Source of the DNA: CAVOJV01 sp963696325
Lineage (GTDB): Bacteria > Pseudomonadota > Gammaproteobacteria > Competibacterales > Competibacteraceae
NCBI GenBank assembly: GCA_963696325.1
Contig: CAVOJV010000072.1
Span: forward strand, 28,161 to 92,160
DNA: 64,000 nt
Reading direction: 5' to 3'
Under the pieces are notes generated by a model that saw only the letters and a program-made list of their open reading frames with translations, was not told the origin of the DNA and did not search any database. Positions 45,236 to 53,661 of this stretch are shown piece after piece. The position numbers were made by a program, and so were the translations under genes. Numbering within the stretch: position 1 is the stretch's first letter; every line of letters begins with the position of its first letter.

Positions 45236-45406
45236 ATGCTGGGTTATCTGGTCGCGGTTTTCACCATCGCAGCCCTCTGCGCAGGCTGGGCGCTGGTGCA
45301 ACTGTGGGTCGGCAAGGCTGATCCGCACGCGGGTCTGCAAGCCGGCTGCCTGGGTTGCGTCCGCGACTGTGGCGATCACTGCATCAGCAAGTCCGCGCGG
45401 CGCTAA
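45236..45406 (+). CDS. 56-aa membrane protein with Cys cluster (NqrM-like)
   Basis: The frame ATG 45236 to TAA 45404-45406 reads MLGYLVAVFTIAALCAGWAL, VQLWVGKADPHAGLQAG, CLGCVRDCGDHC, ISKSARR. One transmembrane helix is followed by four closely spaced Cys. NqrM, needed to mature the iron centre of Na+-NQR, has the same plan (short N-terminal helix, then four Cys), although the spacing here differs. Being last in the rnf operon, 10 bases after rnfA, it may deliver iron to the RnfA/RnfE centre. GAGGGGTGTG precedes the ATG. Its stop overlaps the convergent Anbu stop. Confidence 0.65.
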   Translation: MLGYLVAVFTIAALCAGWALVQLWVGKADPHAGLQAGCLGCVRDCGDHCISKSARR

Positions 45407-46140
45407 TTCTGCTGCTCCCAGTCGAATCTGGGCAAGCCCTTGAAGGCCTGCCTTAGACCCTGGCTCCAACTGGCCTTCAAAGCCAGGTAGTAAGGCGTAT
45501 CCATTTCAAACCGCAGTCGCTGGCCCTCGTCGAGACTGTCCCGGCGATAGATCAACAGATCCAGGGGCAGTCCCACCGAGACGTTGCTGCGCAAGGTGGA
45601 GTCCAGCGAAACGAGGGCGCAGCGGGCGGCGTCTTCCAGGGACAGGCCGGGGTACACAGTCCGGTCCAGGATGGGCTTGCCGTACTTGCTCTCGCCGATT
45701 TGCAGAAAAGGGGCATAGGGCGAGGCGGCGATGTAATTCCCCTGCGGATAGATCAGATAGATGGCGGCCGGTTTATTGCCGATCTGGCCACCCAGCAGGA
45801 AGGTCGCCTCGGGGTTGTAGCCGCCGATCGTCACCGCCTCGTTGTTCTTGCGTTGGATCTGCTGGCTGAGTTCACCAATGTACTCGGCGGCTTCAAAGAG
45901 ATGGCGGACCCTGAACAGGTTGCGCCGTGCATCATCCAGGATATCGCGGTTGAGCTGGTTGATCACTGCCTGGGTGGTGGCCAGATTACCCGAGCTGAGC
46001 AAAATAAACTGACATTCACCGGGCACCCCGAAGGTGTGCATCTTGGTGTACGTGCTTACATTGTCCACCCCCGCGTTGGTGCGCGAGTCGGAGGCCATTA
46101 CCAGCCCCGCATCCAGGTTTATCGCCAGGCAGTAGGTCAT
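45403..46140 (-). CDS. Anbu / proteasome-type protease (bacterial proteasome homologue)
   Basis: 245 residues. The N-terminus MTYCLAINLDAGLVMASDSR leaves Thr as the nucleophile after removal of Met, and TNAGVDNVSTYTKMHTF follows the proteasome-beta fold. LLSSGNLATTQAVINQLN and CALVSLDSTLRSNVSVGLPLD are typical of Anbu. Anbu proteins form open helical or ring assemblies of unknown substrate. They usually sit beside genes for an alpha-E protein, a circularly permuted ATP-grasp and a transglutaminase-like protein, none of which is here. The gene converges on the rnf operon with overlapping stop codons. Confidence 0.88.
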   Translation of the reverse strand: MTYCLAINLDAGLVMASDSRTNAGVDNVSTYTKMHTFGVPGECQFILLSSGNLATTQAVINQLNRDILDDARRNLFRVRHLFEAAEYIGELSQQIQRKNNEAVTIGGYNPEATFLLGGQIGNKPAAIYLIYPQGNYIAASPYAPFLQIGESKYGKPILDRTVYPGLSLEDAARCALVSLDSTLRSNVSVGLPLDLLIYRRDSLDEGQRLRFEMDTPYYLALKASWSQGLRQAFKGLPRFDWEQQN

Positions 46141-46389
46141 GAGTTGTTTGATTCGAGTAGCCTATCACGCGTGCTAGGATAGCAGAAGCAACTGTTCTGG
46201 CCACCTGAAGGCTTTCGATACCCAGGCGACGACTGCCCTGGGGCATTTCCCCACCGGGCTCGCGCTCCGCCGAGAAGGGGTGTGGCCCATGGGCGGTAAC
46301 GAGCAGGTGACCGACGCCGCCGACACGGGCGAGGACGCTATCCTTGAACAGGAAAAACAACTTCACGCCAGGAGCGCCGCGGACATCGA
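46141..46389. other. Anbu upstream region
   Basis: About 250 bases with a minus-strand open frame (46393-46016) that overlaps Anbu in another phase and has no recognisable family. The Anbu promoter should lie here. Confidence 0.3.
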
Positions 46390-46735
46390 ACACTGCATGT
46401 TCAGATGACCTGATCTCTGGGTTTTTTTACGAAGACCCCACTTTCAGGACCAAGCGGAGGTTGGTTCTGGGGAACCCAGTTTCGGTGGCATTGAGTTTCT
46501 CGCACAGTTTTTGGATGGCGGCGTCGGATGAGGCATTGGCCAAGTGGCGGAGGCGGACGGTCAAGGTTCCGGTGGCAGGACCGGGCAGCAGATCGGCCTC
46601 GGTGGTTACAGCGCCTGCAACAGCCGGCGGGCCTCGTCGGGATGGCCGAGGGTTTCGCGTAAACCGTTGGCCATGGCGGTTTCGGCCCGATAGGCAACCA
46701 TCTTGATGGTATCGATCAGGTATTTGCTCTGTGAA
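46390..46735 (-). pseudogene. Transposase C-terminal remnant
   Basis: On the minus strand LIDTIKMVAYRAETAMANGL, then ETLGHPDEARRLLQAL, ends in a stop. A second phase continues TEADLLPGPATGTLTVRLRH, LANASSDAAIQKLCEKLNAT and NLRLVLKVGSS. Joined by one frameshift near 46608 this looks like the C-terminal domain of a transposase family I have seen in related gammaproteobacteria but cannot name with certainty. Nothing upstream of it remains. Confidence 0.5.
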
Positions 46736-46817
46736 CTTCCGGCAGCCCTGCGTGACGCGGTTGAGTTTTCCAGAGTAAGGTTCTTTCCCGGTAGGTTGAG
46801 CTTACTGGGAGGAAGCG

Positions 46818-47228
46818 ATGACGACCGAAGCGATCCTAAAAACCGAAGCCACGCTCGCCGAGCTGGCCGGGCAATTCGAACACTGGCGCCGGACCCGCGC
46901 CACGGCCCGGGAACGGATTCCATCGACTTTAGGGGATCAGGCGGTGGCGTTAACGACCCGGCTGCCCGGTTCCCAGGTGGCCAAGCGGCTGCGCCTGAGC
47001 CCCACCGATCTGAAAAACCAGTGCCTGGCCCGGCGGACGTCCCTCCCCACCGCAGCGGCCTCGCCCGACCCCCCTTTTTTCGAAGTGACCGCTCACGGGT
47101 TCGGCGCCGCGGCGTCCAGCGCGACGGTGCTCGAGGTCGAACGCCCGGATGGGGCGCGGTTGCGCCTGCAGTATCGGGATTCGCCGCCACTGGCGGCCTT
47201 GCAGCGGGCTTTTCTAGAGTCGGCATGA
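46818..47228 (+). CDS. IS66-type accessory protein (TnpA-like)
   Basis: 136 residues: an HTH-like N-terminal half (LPGSQVAKRLRLSPTDLKNQ) and a C-terminal beta-rich part (FFEVTAHGFGAAASSATVLE, VERPDGARLRLQYRD). This small first ORF precedes tnpB in IS66-like elements, and here a tnpB start follows with an ATGA overlap. The gene is complete, but the rest of the IS has been lost. Confidence 0.6.
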   Translation: MTTEAILKTEATLAELAGQFEHWRRTRATARERIPSTLGDQAVALTTRLPGSQVAKRLRLSPTDLKNQCLARRTSLPTAAASPDPPFFEVTAHGFGAAASSATVLEVERPDGARLRLQYRDSPPLAALQRAFLESA

Positions 47229-47293
47229 TGTTACCACTCACCCCGCAGAGTCGGATCTTGCTGGCCCTGGCCCCTTCGTTGGCGGCTGGTTGA
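47225..47293 (+). pseudogene. IS66 TnpB, first 17 codons only
   Basis: MMLPLTPQSRILLALAP is the usual start of the IS66 TnpB protein. The next codons leave the family and stop at 47293. The junction near 47275 marks the end of the IS66 remnant. Confidence 0.6.
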
Positions 47294-47436
47294 GCCTGGA
47301 GCCTGACGGCCACTACCGGGGCGAGGGTAGGGGGCCGGACCGCCTTAGCTACTACGACCCCGAAGAACGGGTACTGCTGCCTAAGCTGTGGAAGGCGGTG
47401 GATTTGCCTCACCTGCGGATCAATGATTCCCAATAA
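47284..47436 (+). pseudogene. C-terminal tail of a large WD40/caspase-like protein
   Basis: In a different phase from the TnpB scrap, GWLSLEPDGHYRGEGRGPDR and LSYYDPEERVLLPKLWKAV end at TAA 47436. The DGHYRGEG...RLSYYD pattern is what closes many long WD40 or caspase-domain proteins. Only about 50 codons remain, joined to IS66 DNA. Confidence 0.4.
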
Positions 47437-47448
47437 GCCAGTTGCTCG

Positions 47449-47979
47449 TTACCGTTCACGGTGGCGCTCCTTCAGGCGCACATAGTTCAAGGCCGAGTAT
47501 TCCAGAAATTCCAGTTCCCGCGCCTTCAAGGGACGGATCTGTTTAACTGGGCTCCCGACATACAGATAACCGCTTTCCAGCACTTTGCCGGGCGCTACCA
47601 CGCTGCCGGCGCCGACCATCGTTCGCGCTTTCACCACGGCTCCATCCATGATGACCACGTTCATGCCGATCAGGCAGGTGTGCTCGACAGTGCAGGCGTG
47701 CAGAAGCGCCTTGTGGCCCACGGTGACGTCGTTGCCGATAACGGTCGGCTGGCCGCCGGGACAGAAACGGCTGTCGTGGGTGACGTGGATCACCGTGCCG
47801 TCCTGGATATTGGTGCGTGCGCCGATGCGAATGCTTTGCACGTCGCCGCGCACCACGCACATCGGCCAGATTGAACTGTCCTCGCCGATCTCTACGTTGC
47901 CGATCACCACCGCCAGTTCGTCGACATAAGCGGAGGCGGCGATGCGGGGTTGAAAGTTGTCAAAGTTGCGTAGCGCCAT
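47449..47979 (-). CDS. Gamma-class carbonic anhydrase-like hexapeptide protein (YrdA family)
   Basis: 176 residues of left-handed beta-helix hexapeptide repeats (IGNVEIGEDSSIWPMCVVRG, IGARTNIQDGTVIHVTHD, IGNDVTVGHKALLHACTVEH). The metal-binding His residues of the gamma-CA family are in place. The family catalyses CO2 hydration or has lost that activity, as in E. coli YrdA. The C-terminal helix (LEFLEYSALNYVRLKERH) is normal. The start is ATG 47979. Confidence 0.9.
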   Translation of the reverse strand: MALRNFDNFQPRIAASAYVDELAVVIGNVEIGEDSSIWPMCVVRGDVQSIRIGARTNIQDGTVIHVTHDSRFCPGGQPTVIGNDVTVGHKALLHACTVEHTCLIGMNVVIMDGAVVKARTMVGAGSVVAPGKVLESGYLYVGSPVKQIRPLKARELEFLEYSALNYVRLKERHRER

Positions 47980-48034
47980 AATGATTTTCTTATGTCATTG
48001 ACTATGAAGCCATAAAGGTCTTATCCAGGCAGGG

Positions 48035-48475
48035 CTACGAGCGGGCCTTCGGTCCCATCCAGACGGCGAGTAGTCGATCCAACCCGCCCACCAAGCCGCC
48101 CAACTGGGTCGTGGCTAGCAGCAATCCAACCAACACGCCGAGGGTGTTGGCCAGCATGTCCGTATATTCGAAATAGCGATATCCCGACCACCCCTGGAGG
48201 ACTTCAAGTATCGCCCCCAAAGCCACCAGGAAGAGTATCCAAGGGGCGTGGCGGGGAAAAACCATCCCGAACCAATACATGAGTCCTCCATAGGCTAGCA
48301 GATGCTGGCTCTTGTCCCAGGTGACAATGGGCGGTGTGGACGGATGGGGGAGCAGGGAAAGTATCACCACCAACACCACCATCAACCATCCCACGCCCTG
48401 CCAGAGCAGGGGAAATTCCAGAATCCGTTGTTCCGGATTCACGACTGTTCGCTCATGTTCAGGATTGCTGTTCAT
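48035..48475 (-). CDS. VanZ-family membrane protein
   Basis: 146 residues with four hydrophobic helices and the VanZ signatures WDKSQHLLAYGGLMYWFGM and LEVLQGWSGYRYFEYTDMLA, NTLGV. VanZ-like proteins are small membrane proteins of unclear role. Its start overlaps the end of the upstream DUF2238 gene by 17 bases, so the two are co-transcribed and probably coupled. Confidence 0.82.
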   Translation of the reverse strand: MNSNPEHERTVVNPEQRILEFPLLWQGVGWLMVVLVVILSLLPHPSTPPIVTWDKSQHLLAYGGLMYWFGMVFPRHAPWILFLVALGAILEVLQGWSGYRYFEYTDMLANTLGVLVGLLLATTQLGGLVGGLDRLLAVWMGPKARS

Positions 48476-49088
48476 CGGTGCCGATATACCTCAGTTCATT
48501 GTTGTGCCGGTTTGTCAGCAAAAGCTGCGCCATGATTGCGCCGATCAACGCGAGAAACATGTCCCATTGGGTATCCCACACATCGCCCTGGGTTGCGAGA
48601 TAGTCTTCCGCTGCCTGACCAATGATGACAGCCGTCCACCATTCACTGAGTTCGTAAAACGCACTGAAGGCTAGACAAATGCTGACCACAATGAAAAACA
48701 GCCACTTGCCAGGTGCTACCACCTCGCACCGCAGCAAAATCTCGCGGGCGAGCATGGCGGGTACGAAACCTTGGGCCAAGTGGCCCAGGCGATCGTAGTG
48801 ATTGCGACTCAAACTAAAAAGTTCCTGCAGCCAAAATCCCACGGGAACGCGGGCGTAAGTATAATGAGCGCCTACGATAAGTATGAGAGCGTGGATGAAG
48901 AGCAGGCGATAGAGTAGCGGCGTCAGCGGAAAGGTCCGGTGGGTGAGAACCAAGACGGGCGCTCCGATGAGCACCGGCGACACTTCCAACAGCCAGGTGA
49001 GGCGGTCGTAGGGGTGAATCCCGGAAATGACCATCGCGCCCGCCGCCATTGCCAACAGCAGCAAGGGTTCCTGTTTCGTTAACGGCAT
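48459..49088 (-). CDS. YjdF-like DUF2238 membrane protein
   Basis: 209 residues, about six helices. The conserved block SRNHYDRLGHLAQGFVPAML, AREILLR, LAFSAFYELSEWWTAVI and TQGDVWDTQWDMFLALIGA is the DUF2238 (YjdF) pattern with its His/Asp/Glu in-membrane residues. Function unknown. It is divergent from the YihY gene and leads the VanZ gene. Confidence 0.85.
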   Translation of the reverse strand: MPLTKQEPLLLLAMAAGAMVISGIHPYDRLTWLLEVSPVLIGAPVLVLTHRTFPLTPLLYRLLFIHALILIVGAHYTYARVPVGFWLQELFSLSRNHYDRLGHLAQGFVPAMLAREILLRCEVVAPGKWLFFIVVSICLAFSAFYELSEWWTAVIIGQAAEDYLATQGDVWDTQWDMFLALIGAIMAQLLLTNRHNNELRYIGTDEQQS

Positions 49089-49158
49089 TGACTGCTCTCC
49101 TGCCGGCGTTCAGTTAGAATGGGATTTGATTCCGCGGGCCCGTTACCACGCAAATACC

Positions 49159-50055
49159 ATGCAAGCGCGCATTGAAAATAACCAACGAATTTATAAACAC
49201 CCAGGCCGCTTCCTGTTGCGGGTGCTGAAGGGGTTTCACGCCAACCAGGGTATTCTGCTCTCGGGAGCGGTCGCTTATTATACCTTGTTGTCCATCATTC
49301 CCCTGTTTACTCTCCTACTGCTGGCGCTTTCCCATGTGGTGGACGAAACTCAACTGCTGGCGACGCTTGCCCATTATCTGGATTTGGTGGTGCCGGGAAA
49401 GTCGCAAGCGGTAATGGAGCAGATAAAAGCCTTCCTCGCAGACCGCCATGTGTTCGGTTGGGTGATGGTGGGAGCGCTGCTGTTCTTCAGTTCCATGGCC
49501 TTTTCTATCCTGGAAAACGCCTTGTCGGTTATTTTCTTTCACCGTGTGGCCATCCATCGGCGCCATTTTCTCATCTCGGCTCTGTTGCCCTATCTTTTCA
49601 TCCTACTGATGGGGCTTGGGTTTCTGGTAATCACCATCATTTCCGGCGTACTCCAGGCCGGGGGAAGCACGACTATCGCCCTGCTGGGATGGCAATGGAC
49701 TTTGGGTGGTCTGGCCGGACCTTTGCTGTATTTGCTCGGCCTGGGCAGCCAAATCCTGATGCTCACCTCCATTTACATGGTCATGCCCGTGGGTCATCCA
49801 TCCCTGCGCCATGCCTTGATCGGCGGGATCACGGCCGGGCTGCTCTGGGAGATCATCCGCCATGGGCTGATCTGGTACTTCGCGAACCTGTCGCTCGTCA
49901 ATGTGATCTACGGATCGCTTGCCACCGCCATCGTTGCGCTGCTGAGCTTGGAGATTGCCGCAATGATCTTGTTGTTGGGCGCGCAGGTCATCGCCGAGTA
50001 CGAACGCGTGAGCAAGGGCGAAGCCGGGGATGCGGGTGGGAAAATGCACACTTAA
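49159..50055 (+). CDS. YihY/BrkB-family inner-membrane protein
   Basis: The start is placed at ATG 49159 (MQARIENNQRIYKHPGRFLL), because the 44 codons upstream overlap the divergent gene and are not hydrophobic. 298 residues with six helices: GILLSGAVAYYTLLSIIPLF, FSSMAFSILENALSVIF and MVMPVGHPSLRHALIGGITA are typical. The family was long mislabelled RNase BN. Its actual role is unknown. Confidence 0.85.
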   Translation: MQARIENNQRIYKHPGRFLLRVLKGFHANQGILLSGAVAYYTLLSIIPLFTLLLLALSHVVDETQLLATLAHYLDLVVPGKSQAVMEQIKAFLADRHVFGWVMVGALLFFSSMAFSILENALSVIFFHRVAIHRRHFLISALLPYLFILLMGLGFLVITIISGVLQAGGSTTIALLGWQWTLGGLAGPLLYLLGLGSQILMLTSIYMVMPVGHPSLRHALIGGITAGLLWEIIRHGLIWYFANLSLVNVIYGSLATAIVALLSLEIAAMILLLGAQVIAEYERVSKGEAGDAGGKMHT

Positions 50056-50151
50056 GCGGTCGCCGTCACCGGCCAAAGCCAGGCCGCCCCGCGCAAACAT
50101 TTTGCCATTAGCTTGCGCGCCCGCGCCTCTTCTAGCAATTTCCCGAAGGTG

Positions 50152-50176
50152 CGAAAGCTCGTTTTGGCTTTCGTTT
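50152..50176 (+). terminator. Possible terminator after the YihY gene
   Basis: CGAAAGC (50152-50158) pairs with GCTTTCG (50167-50173) across an 8-base loop and is followed by only three T. The stem is weak for a rho-independent terminator. It lies between two convergent genes and may serve both. Confidence 0.35.
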
Positions 50177-50201
50177 AAACTTCCCTGCGCCCGGCGGCTG
50201 T

Positions 50202-50864
50202 CTATGGCGTAAGCTGCGCAACTCTGTGTTTGAGTTCATCCAGGTCCCGGCGTAGTTCGCTAACCAGCTTCTCCAATTGATCAAGCCGGTCGGGGTCAGG
50301 ATTTGCAAGGCGGGCCGCAGCGTCCAGGCTCCCAGCAGTATCCAGCGTTTGCGCGTCACCGCTGAAAAGATGCGCATAGCGCGACTCTCTTTTTCCTGCC
50401 TCGCGAGACAGTCTTGCGACAAAGGGGCCGTCCTCTCTCTCCATTAAGCCCGTGAGCGTGGCTTCGACCTCCTGCATATCGCTGAATCTGCACAGGCGGG
50501 TCGTGCGGGTGCGTAATTCGCCGGGAGTCTGGGGACCCCGCAGCAGCAGCTCGCAAATGACACCAAGCTCTTGTTCCGAGAACTTCAAAGTACCGAATTC
50601 GGTATTGCAGAATCGATGCCGGTATTTCGTGACGCGGCTGCCAAACCCACCTTTCTCATTTACAAGGTGCTTCCGGATAAGCCCGTCAACCGTTTCCTGA
50701 ACTGTAGCCTCATCCAGATCCAGCACCGGCTCCCGGCTGCTTTTTTGGTTACACGCGTTGCATAACGCAATGAGTGAGAGTGGGTATTGATCAGGTGTGG
50801 TAATCTCTTTCTCGATTAGGCAACCAATGACACGCGCTTCGTAAAGAGTTAAGTCAATGTCCAT
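50202..50864 (-). CDS. yceH: YceH-family (DUF480) winged-helix protein
   Basis: 220 residues. LTLYEARVIGCLIEKEITTP, DQYPLSLIALCNACNQKSSR and LLLRGPQTPGELRTRTTRL are hallmark stretches of this two-winged-helix family. A C-terminal coiled coil (DQLEKLVSELRRDLDELKHR) is present. The cellular role is undefined. The start ATG 50864 is followed by the usual MDIDLT. Confidence 0.9.
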   Translation of the reverse strand: MDIDLTLYEARVIGCLIEKEITTPDQYPLSLIALCNACNQKSSREPVLDLDEATVQETVDGLIRKHLVNEKGGFGSRVTKYRHRFCNTEFGTLKFSEQELGVICELLLRGPQTPGELRTRTTRLCRFSDMQEVEATLTGLMEREDGPFVARLSREAGKRESRYAHLFSGDAQTLDTAGSLDAAARLANPDPDRLDQLEKLVSELRRDLDELKHRVAQLTP

Positions 50865-51333
50865 AGTCAGATTTCCTTAGGGTCACCGATGGATTGAAGA
50901 AGGGGTCCCATGCAACTCCGGCTTTCTCGTCCTGCCCAAGACCTGGGTCGCGCTAGCGCGAGGGTGCCAACAGCATCGTGCCCAACGTCGGCGGCTTTGC
51001 CATCGACATAGGGCAGGTAATCGGCGAAACTCATGACCGGATTTTAGCGGGAATTCACGAATGGCGACACCGTTATGGGTGATGATGCTAACGTTGTCGG
51101 CGTCGCGTACTACTCAACCCATCTGGTAGAGCGGCCGTTCGATGACGGTTCCTGCTTCTTGTTCAAAAGTCGTTCCCTGGCGATCCTGGGCTTGCCATTA
51201 TGTGCGGCATGGTACGCCATGCGCCGCACTCGCAAAGCCATCCGCTCGTAAAAGGTCCTTGGCTCAATCCAACTTGAAATAAATCTGCAGAAATACAAAA
51301 CTTAGTAGCATTTAATCAACCCCTGGAGTCAGC
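50865..51333. other. Intergenic region with a possible IS5-type scrap
   Basis: About 470 bases with no complete gene. On the plus strand near 50922 the frame reads NSGFLVLPKTWV, resembling the SGFVVLPKRWVVERT motif of IS5-like transposases, but only for a dozen residues. An AT-rich stretch at about 51270-51310 probably holds the promoter of the acyltransferase gene. Confidence 0.3.
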
Positions 51334-52827
51334 ATGCCCAATTCTGAACCTGAACACATGTCTTTTGTGGACCACGCCTGGCTGCGCATGGATCGTCCCT
51401 ACAACCACATGACGATCAACGCGGTGATGATCTTGGCAGACAGAATAGACCTGGAACGCCTGAAAAAACACCTCGCAACCCGTTGGGTGTCGCCTTACAA
51501 GCGCTTCCAGCAGCGGCCTGTTTACCACCCGACGGGAGCCTATTGGGAAACGGATATTCACTTCGAGATCGCCAACCACGTCCGGCGGGTGGGGTTGCCC
51601 GGCGCGCAAGGCAAGGAAGAGTTGGAGGAATTCATCAGTAATCTGGTCAGCACCCCCATGGACCCAACTAAACCGCTGTGGGACGTTCACTTGGTGGAGG
51701 ACTATCGGGGAGGTAGTGCAGTCATCTGGCGTTTTCACCACTGCATCGCCGATGGGATCGCCCTGATCCATGTGCTGTTGTCTGCGACGGGTAAGGCTCC
51801 CGGCGCTGCCACTAATACGACACGCCCCCCTGCGCGCAAAGCTGCCCATGAAGACGAGGAGGAACCACGGGGCAACATTTTCAGGCAGCTGTTCAACCCG
51901 GTCAGCAATGCGGTTGGCAGCGCGGTTCAGGCAGGCAGAGATATATTGGAAGAAGGCGTGGATATCGTGTTACACCCCTCTGAATCGGTGAACTATGCCC
52001 GCCAGGGTATCGGGCTGGTGTCGGGTTATGCCCGTCAGGGTATAGGTTTTGTTTCGGAAGCCGCCAGATTATTGGTGTTACCGGATGATCCCCAAACGTG
52101 CTTCCGGGGCAAGCTGGGGGTGGCCAAGCGGGTGGCCTGGGCCGAACCCTTGCCGTTGGACGACGTGAAGCTCATCGGCAAGGCGCTCGGCTGCACGATT
52201 AACGATGTGTTGCTGGCGTCGGTCGCGGGAGCCCTGCGTGCCTACCTCGTGGCGAAAGGCGATCCGGTGGACAGGACGTTGGAAATACGAGCGGCTGTGC
52301 CGGTCAATCTCCGGTCTTGGGAGCAGGCCAAGAATTTGGGCAACGCGTTTGGGTTGGTGTTGCTGACGCTCCCCATCGGCATCGAAGATCCCCTGGAGCG
52401 CCTCCATAAAGTGCATCAACGCATGGAGGAGTTGAAAGGTTCCTATCAGGCTATGCTGACCTTTGGGATGCTGGAGATCATGGGCCTTGGCCCCAGGGCT
52501 GCCCAGGCATCGGCCATCAGGCTGCTCACCAAGAAGACGACCGCCGTGATGACCAATGTTCCCGGTCCTCAAGAACCTGTATATCTTGAGGGCTGCAAAA
52601 TCGCCGAGATGATGTTCTGGGTGCCGCAGTCAGGTTCGGTCGGGATGGGGGTGAGCATTCAAAGTTACAATGGCCGCGTGCACTTCGGTTTGATCACCGA
52701 CCAGAAATTGGTGAAGGACCCGGAAAACATCGTGGATCAGTTTAACCGGGAGCTCGAGAGGCTGGTGTTGACCACCCTGATGGAACCCTGGAGCAACCGC
52801 CGTCATGCCAGGACGATTGCCCACTAG
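51334..52827 (+). CDS. Wax ester synthase / diacylglycerol acyltransferase (WS/DGAT)
   Basis: 497 residues. The active-site motif HHxxxDG is HHCIADGIALIHV (about residue 135), and a C-terminal block (AVMTNVPGPQEPVYLEGCKI, then GVSIQSYNGRVHFGLITDQK) is typical of the bifunctional family. The enzyme esterifies fatty alcohols or diacylglycerol with acyl-CoA to make neutral-lipid storage at the inner membrane. An insertion with repeats (ARQGIGLVSGYARQGIGFVS, about 225-245) is unusual. GGAG precedes ATG 51334. Confidence 0.9.
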   Translation: MPNSEPEHMSFVDHAWLRMDRPYNHMTINAVMILADRIDLERLKKHLATRWVSPYKRFQQRPVYHPTGAYWETDIHFEIANHVRRVGLPGAQGKEELEEFISNLVSTPMDPTKPLWDVHLVEDYRGGSAVIWRFHHCIADGIALIHVLLSATGKAPGAATNTTRPPARKAAHEDEEEPRGNIFRQLFNPVSNAVGSAVQAGRDILEEGVDIVLHPSESVNYARQGIGLVSGYARQGIGFVSEAARLLVLPDDPQTCFRGKLGVAKRVAWAEPLPLDDVKLIGKALGCTINDVLLASVAGALRAYLVAKGDPVDRTLEIRAAVPVNLRSWEQAKNLGNAFGLVLLTLPIGIEDPLERLHKVHQRMEELKGSYQAMLTFGMLEIMGLGPRAAQASAIRLLTKKTTAVMTNVPGPQEPVYLEGCKIAEMMFWVPQSGSVGMGVSIQSYNGRVHFGLITDQKLVKDPENIVDQFNRELERLVLTTLMEPWSNRRHARTIAH

Positions 52828-52890
52828 TGGGGGTGAAGCAACGCCCGTTGCTGCCGTTGGGAATCGAACACCGGCACCGCGCGCTTCGGA

Positions 52891-53661
52891 TCAATCGTCA
52901 TCGAGCGGGTTTGCGGCCGCCAAGTCCAGGTCAAAGGGCTGCGGGTGTCCGGCGTAGATGCGATCCAGTAGTTGCGTTTCGCGCGCCACGATGGTGTTCA
53001 AGAATACGTCCGCTCCCTCCATTTGCCGGAAGGCGATAAAGCCCCGTTCCAGGAAGTCATGCAATTCTCCCAAGCCTACCAGATGGCTCGGCATCCGGGT
53101 CAGGCGCAGGGCGGTGATGATGGAGCGGGAATGCCTGGCGACCGTGATTTCGATGTCATCCCCGATTTGCCTGATCAACTCGATCTGGCGCTTGCGCTTA
53201 TTGTAATTATCGCAGCGCCGATAGGCTTCGGCATAGGCTTCCGCCGTAATGTGGTCCCGCATGTCCAGTTCTTCGATCAATACCCGCAGCAGGTGATGGT
53301 CCAGTTCATGGGAAAGGGCGTTCAATTCCATGGCCAGCGCGGCGGTGTGGATGGAGTGGGCCGGCAGTACCTTGGCCATGATGGTCGTGAGGCGCGCCGC
53401 GCCATGATCGCGCTTGCTGAAATCCTTGGGACCGTAAAGGTCCTCCAGAAAGAATTCCACGGCGAGGCCGTAGCGCGGGGTTCCCGCCAGGTCCGGATAC
53501 GTCGCGAGCAGGCGTTGTGTCTGCCAATGGCTTAAACGATGCTGTTCGGGGCTTAGCCCAGCGCCCAAACCGCGGATGACGAGCAATTCCTTGCCCCGCG
53601 TCACATGGTGGAACAACAGGTCTATATTCTGTTTTTTTAGATCTTTTTCGCTCGTCGCCAT
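52891..53661 (-). CDS. Conserved protein with FFLEDLYGP motif, coupled to aroE
   Basis: The start is ATG 53661 (MATSEKDLKKQNIDLLFHHV), sharing the A of the aroE stop in TGATG. The earlier in-frame Met would lie inside aroE. 256 residues, mostly helical, with GLAVEFFLEDLYGPKDFSKR near residue 65 and MELNALSHELDHHLLRVLI. I know of homologues in gammaproteobacteria only as hypothetical proteins. Conserved charged residues (ELDHH, RRCDNYNKR) suggest an enzyme or binding role, but none is established. Confidence 0.75.
   Translation of the reverse strand: MATSEKDLKKQNIDLLFHHVTRGKELLVIRGLGAGLSPEQHRLSHWQTQRLLATYPDLAGTPRYGLAVEFFLEDLYGPKDFSKRDHGAARLTTIMAKVLPAHSIHTAALAMELNALSHELDHHLLRVLIEELDMRDHITAEAYAEAYRRCDNYNKRKRQIELIRQIGDDIEITVARHSRSIITALRLTRMPSHLVGLGELHDFLERGFIAFRQMEGADVFLNTIVARETQLLDRIYAGHPQPFDLDLAAANPLDDD

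Noticed and set aside
46016..46393. Minus-strand 125-residue ORF overlapping the Anbu start
   Set aside because: Overlaps the well-supported Anbu N-terminus in another phase and resembles no family.
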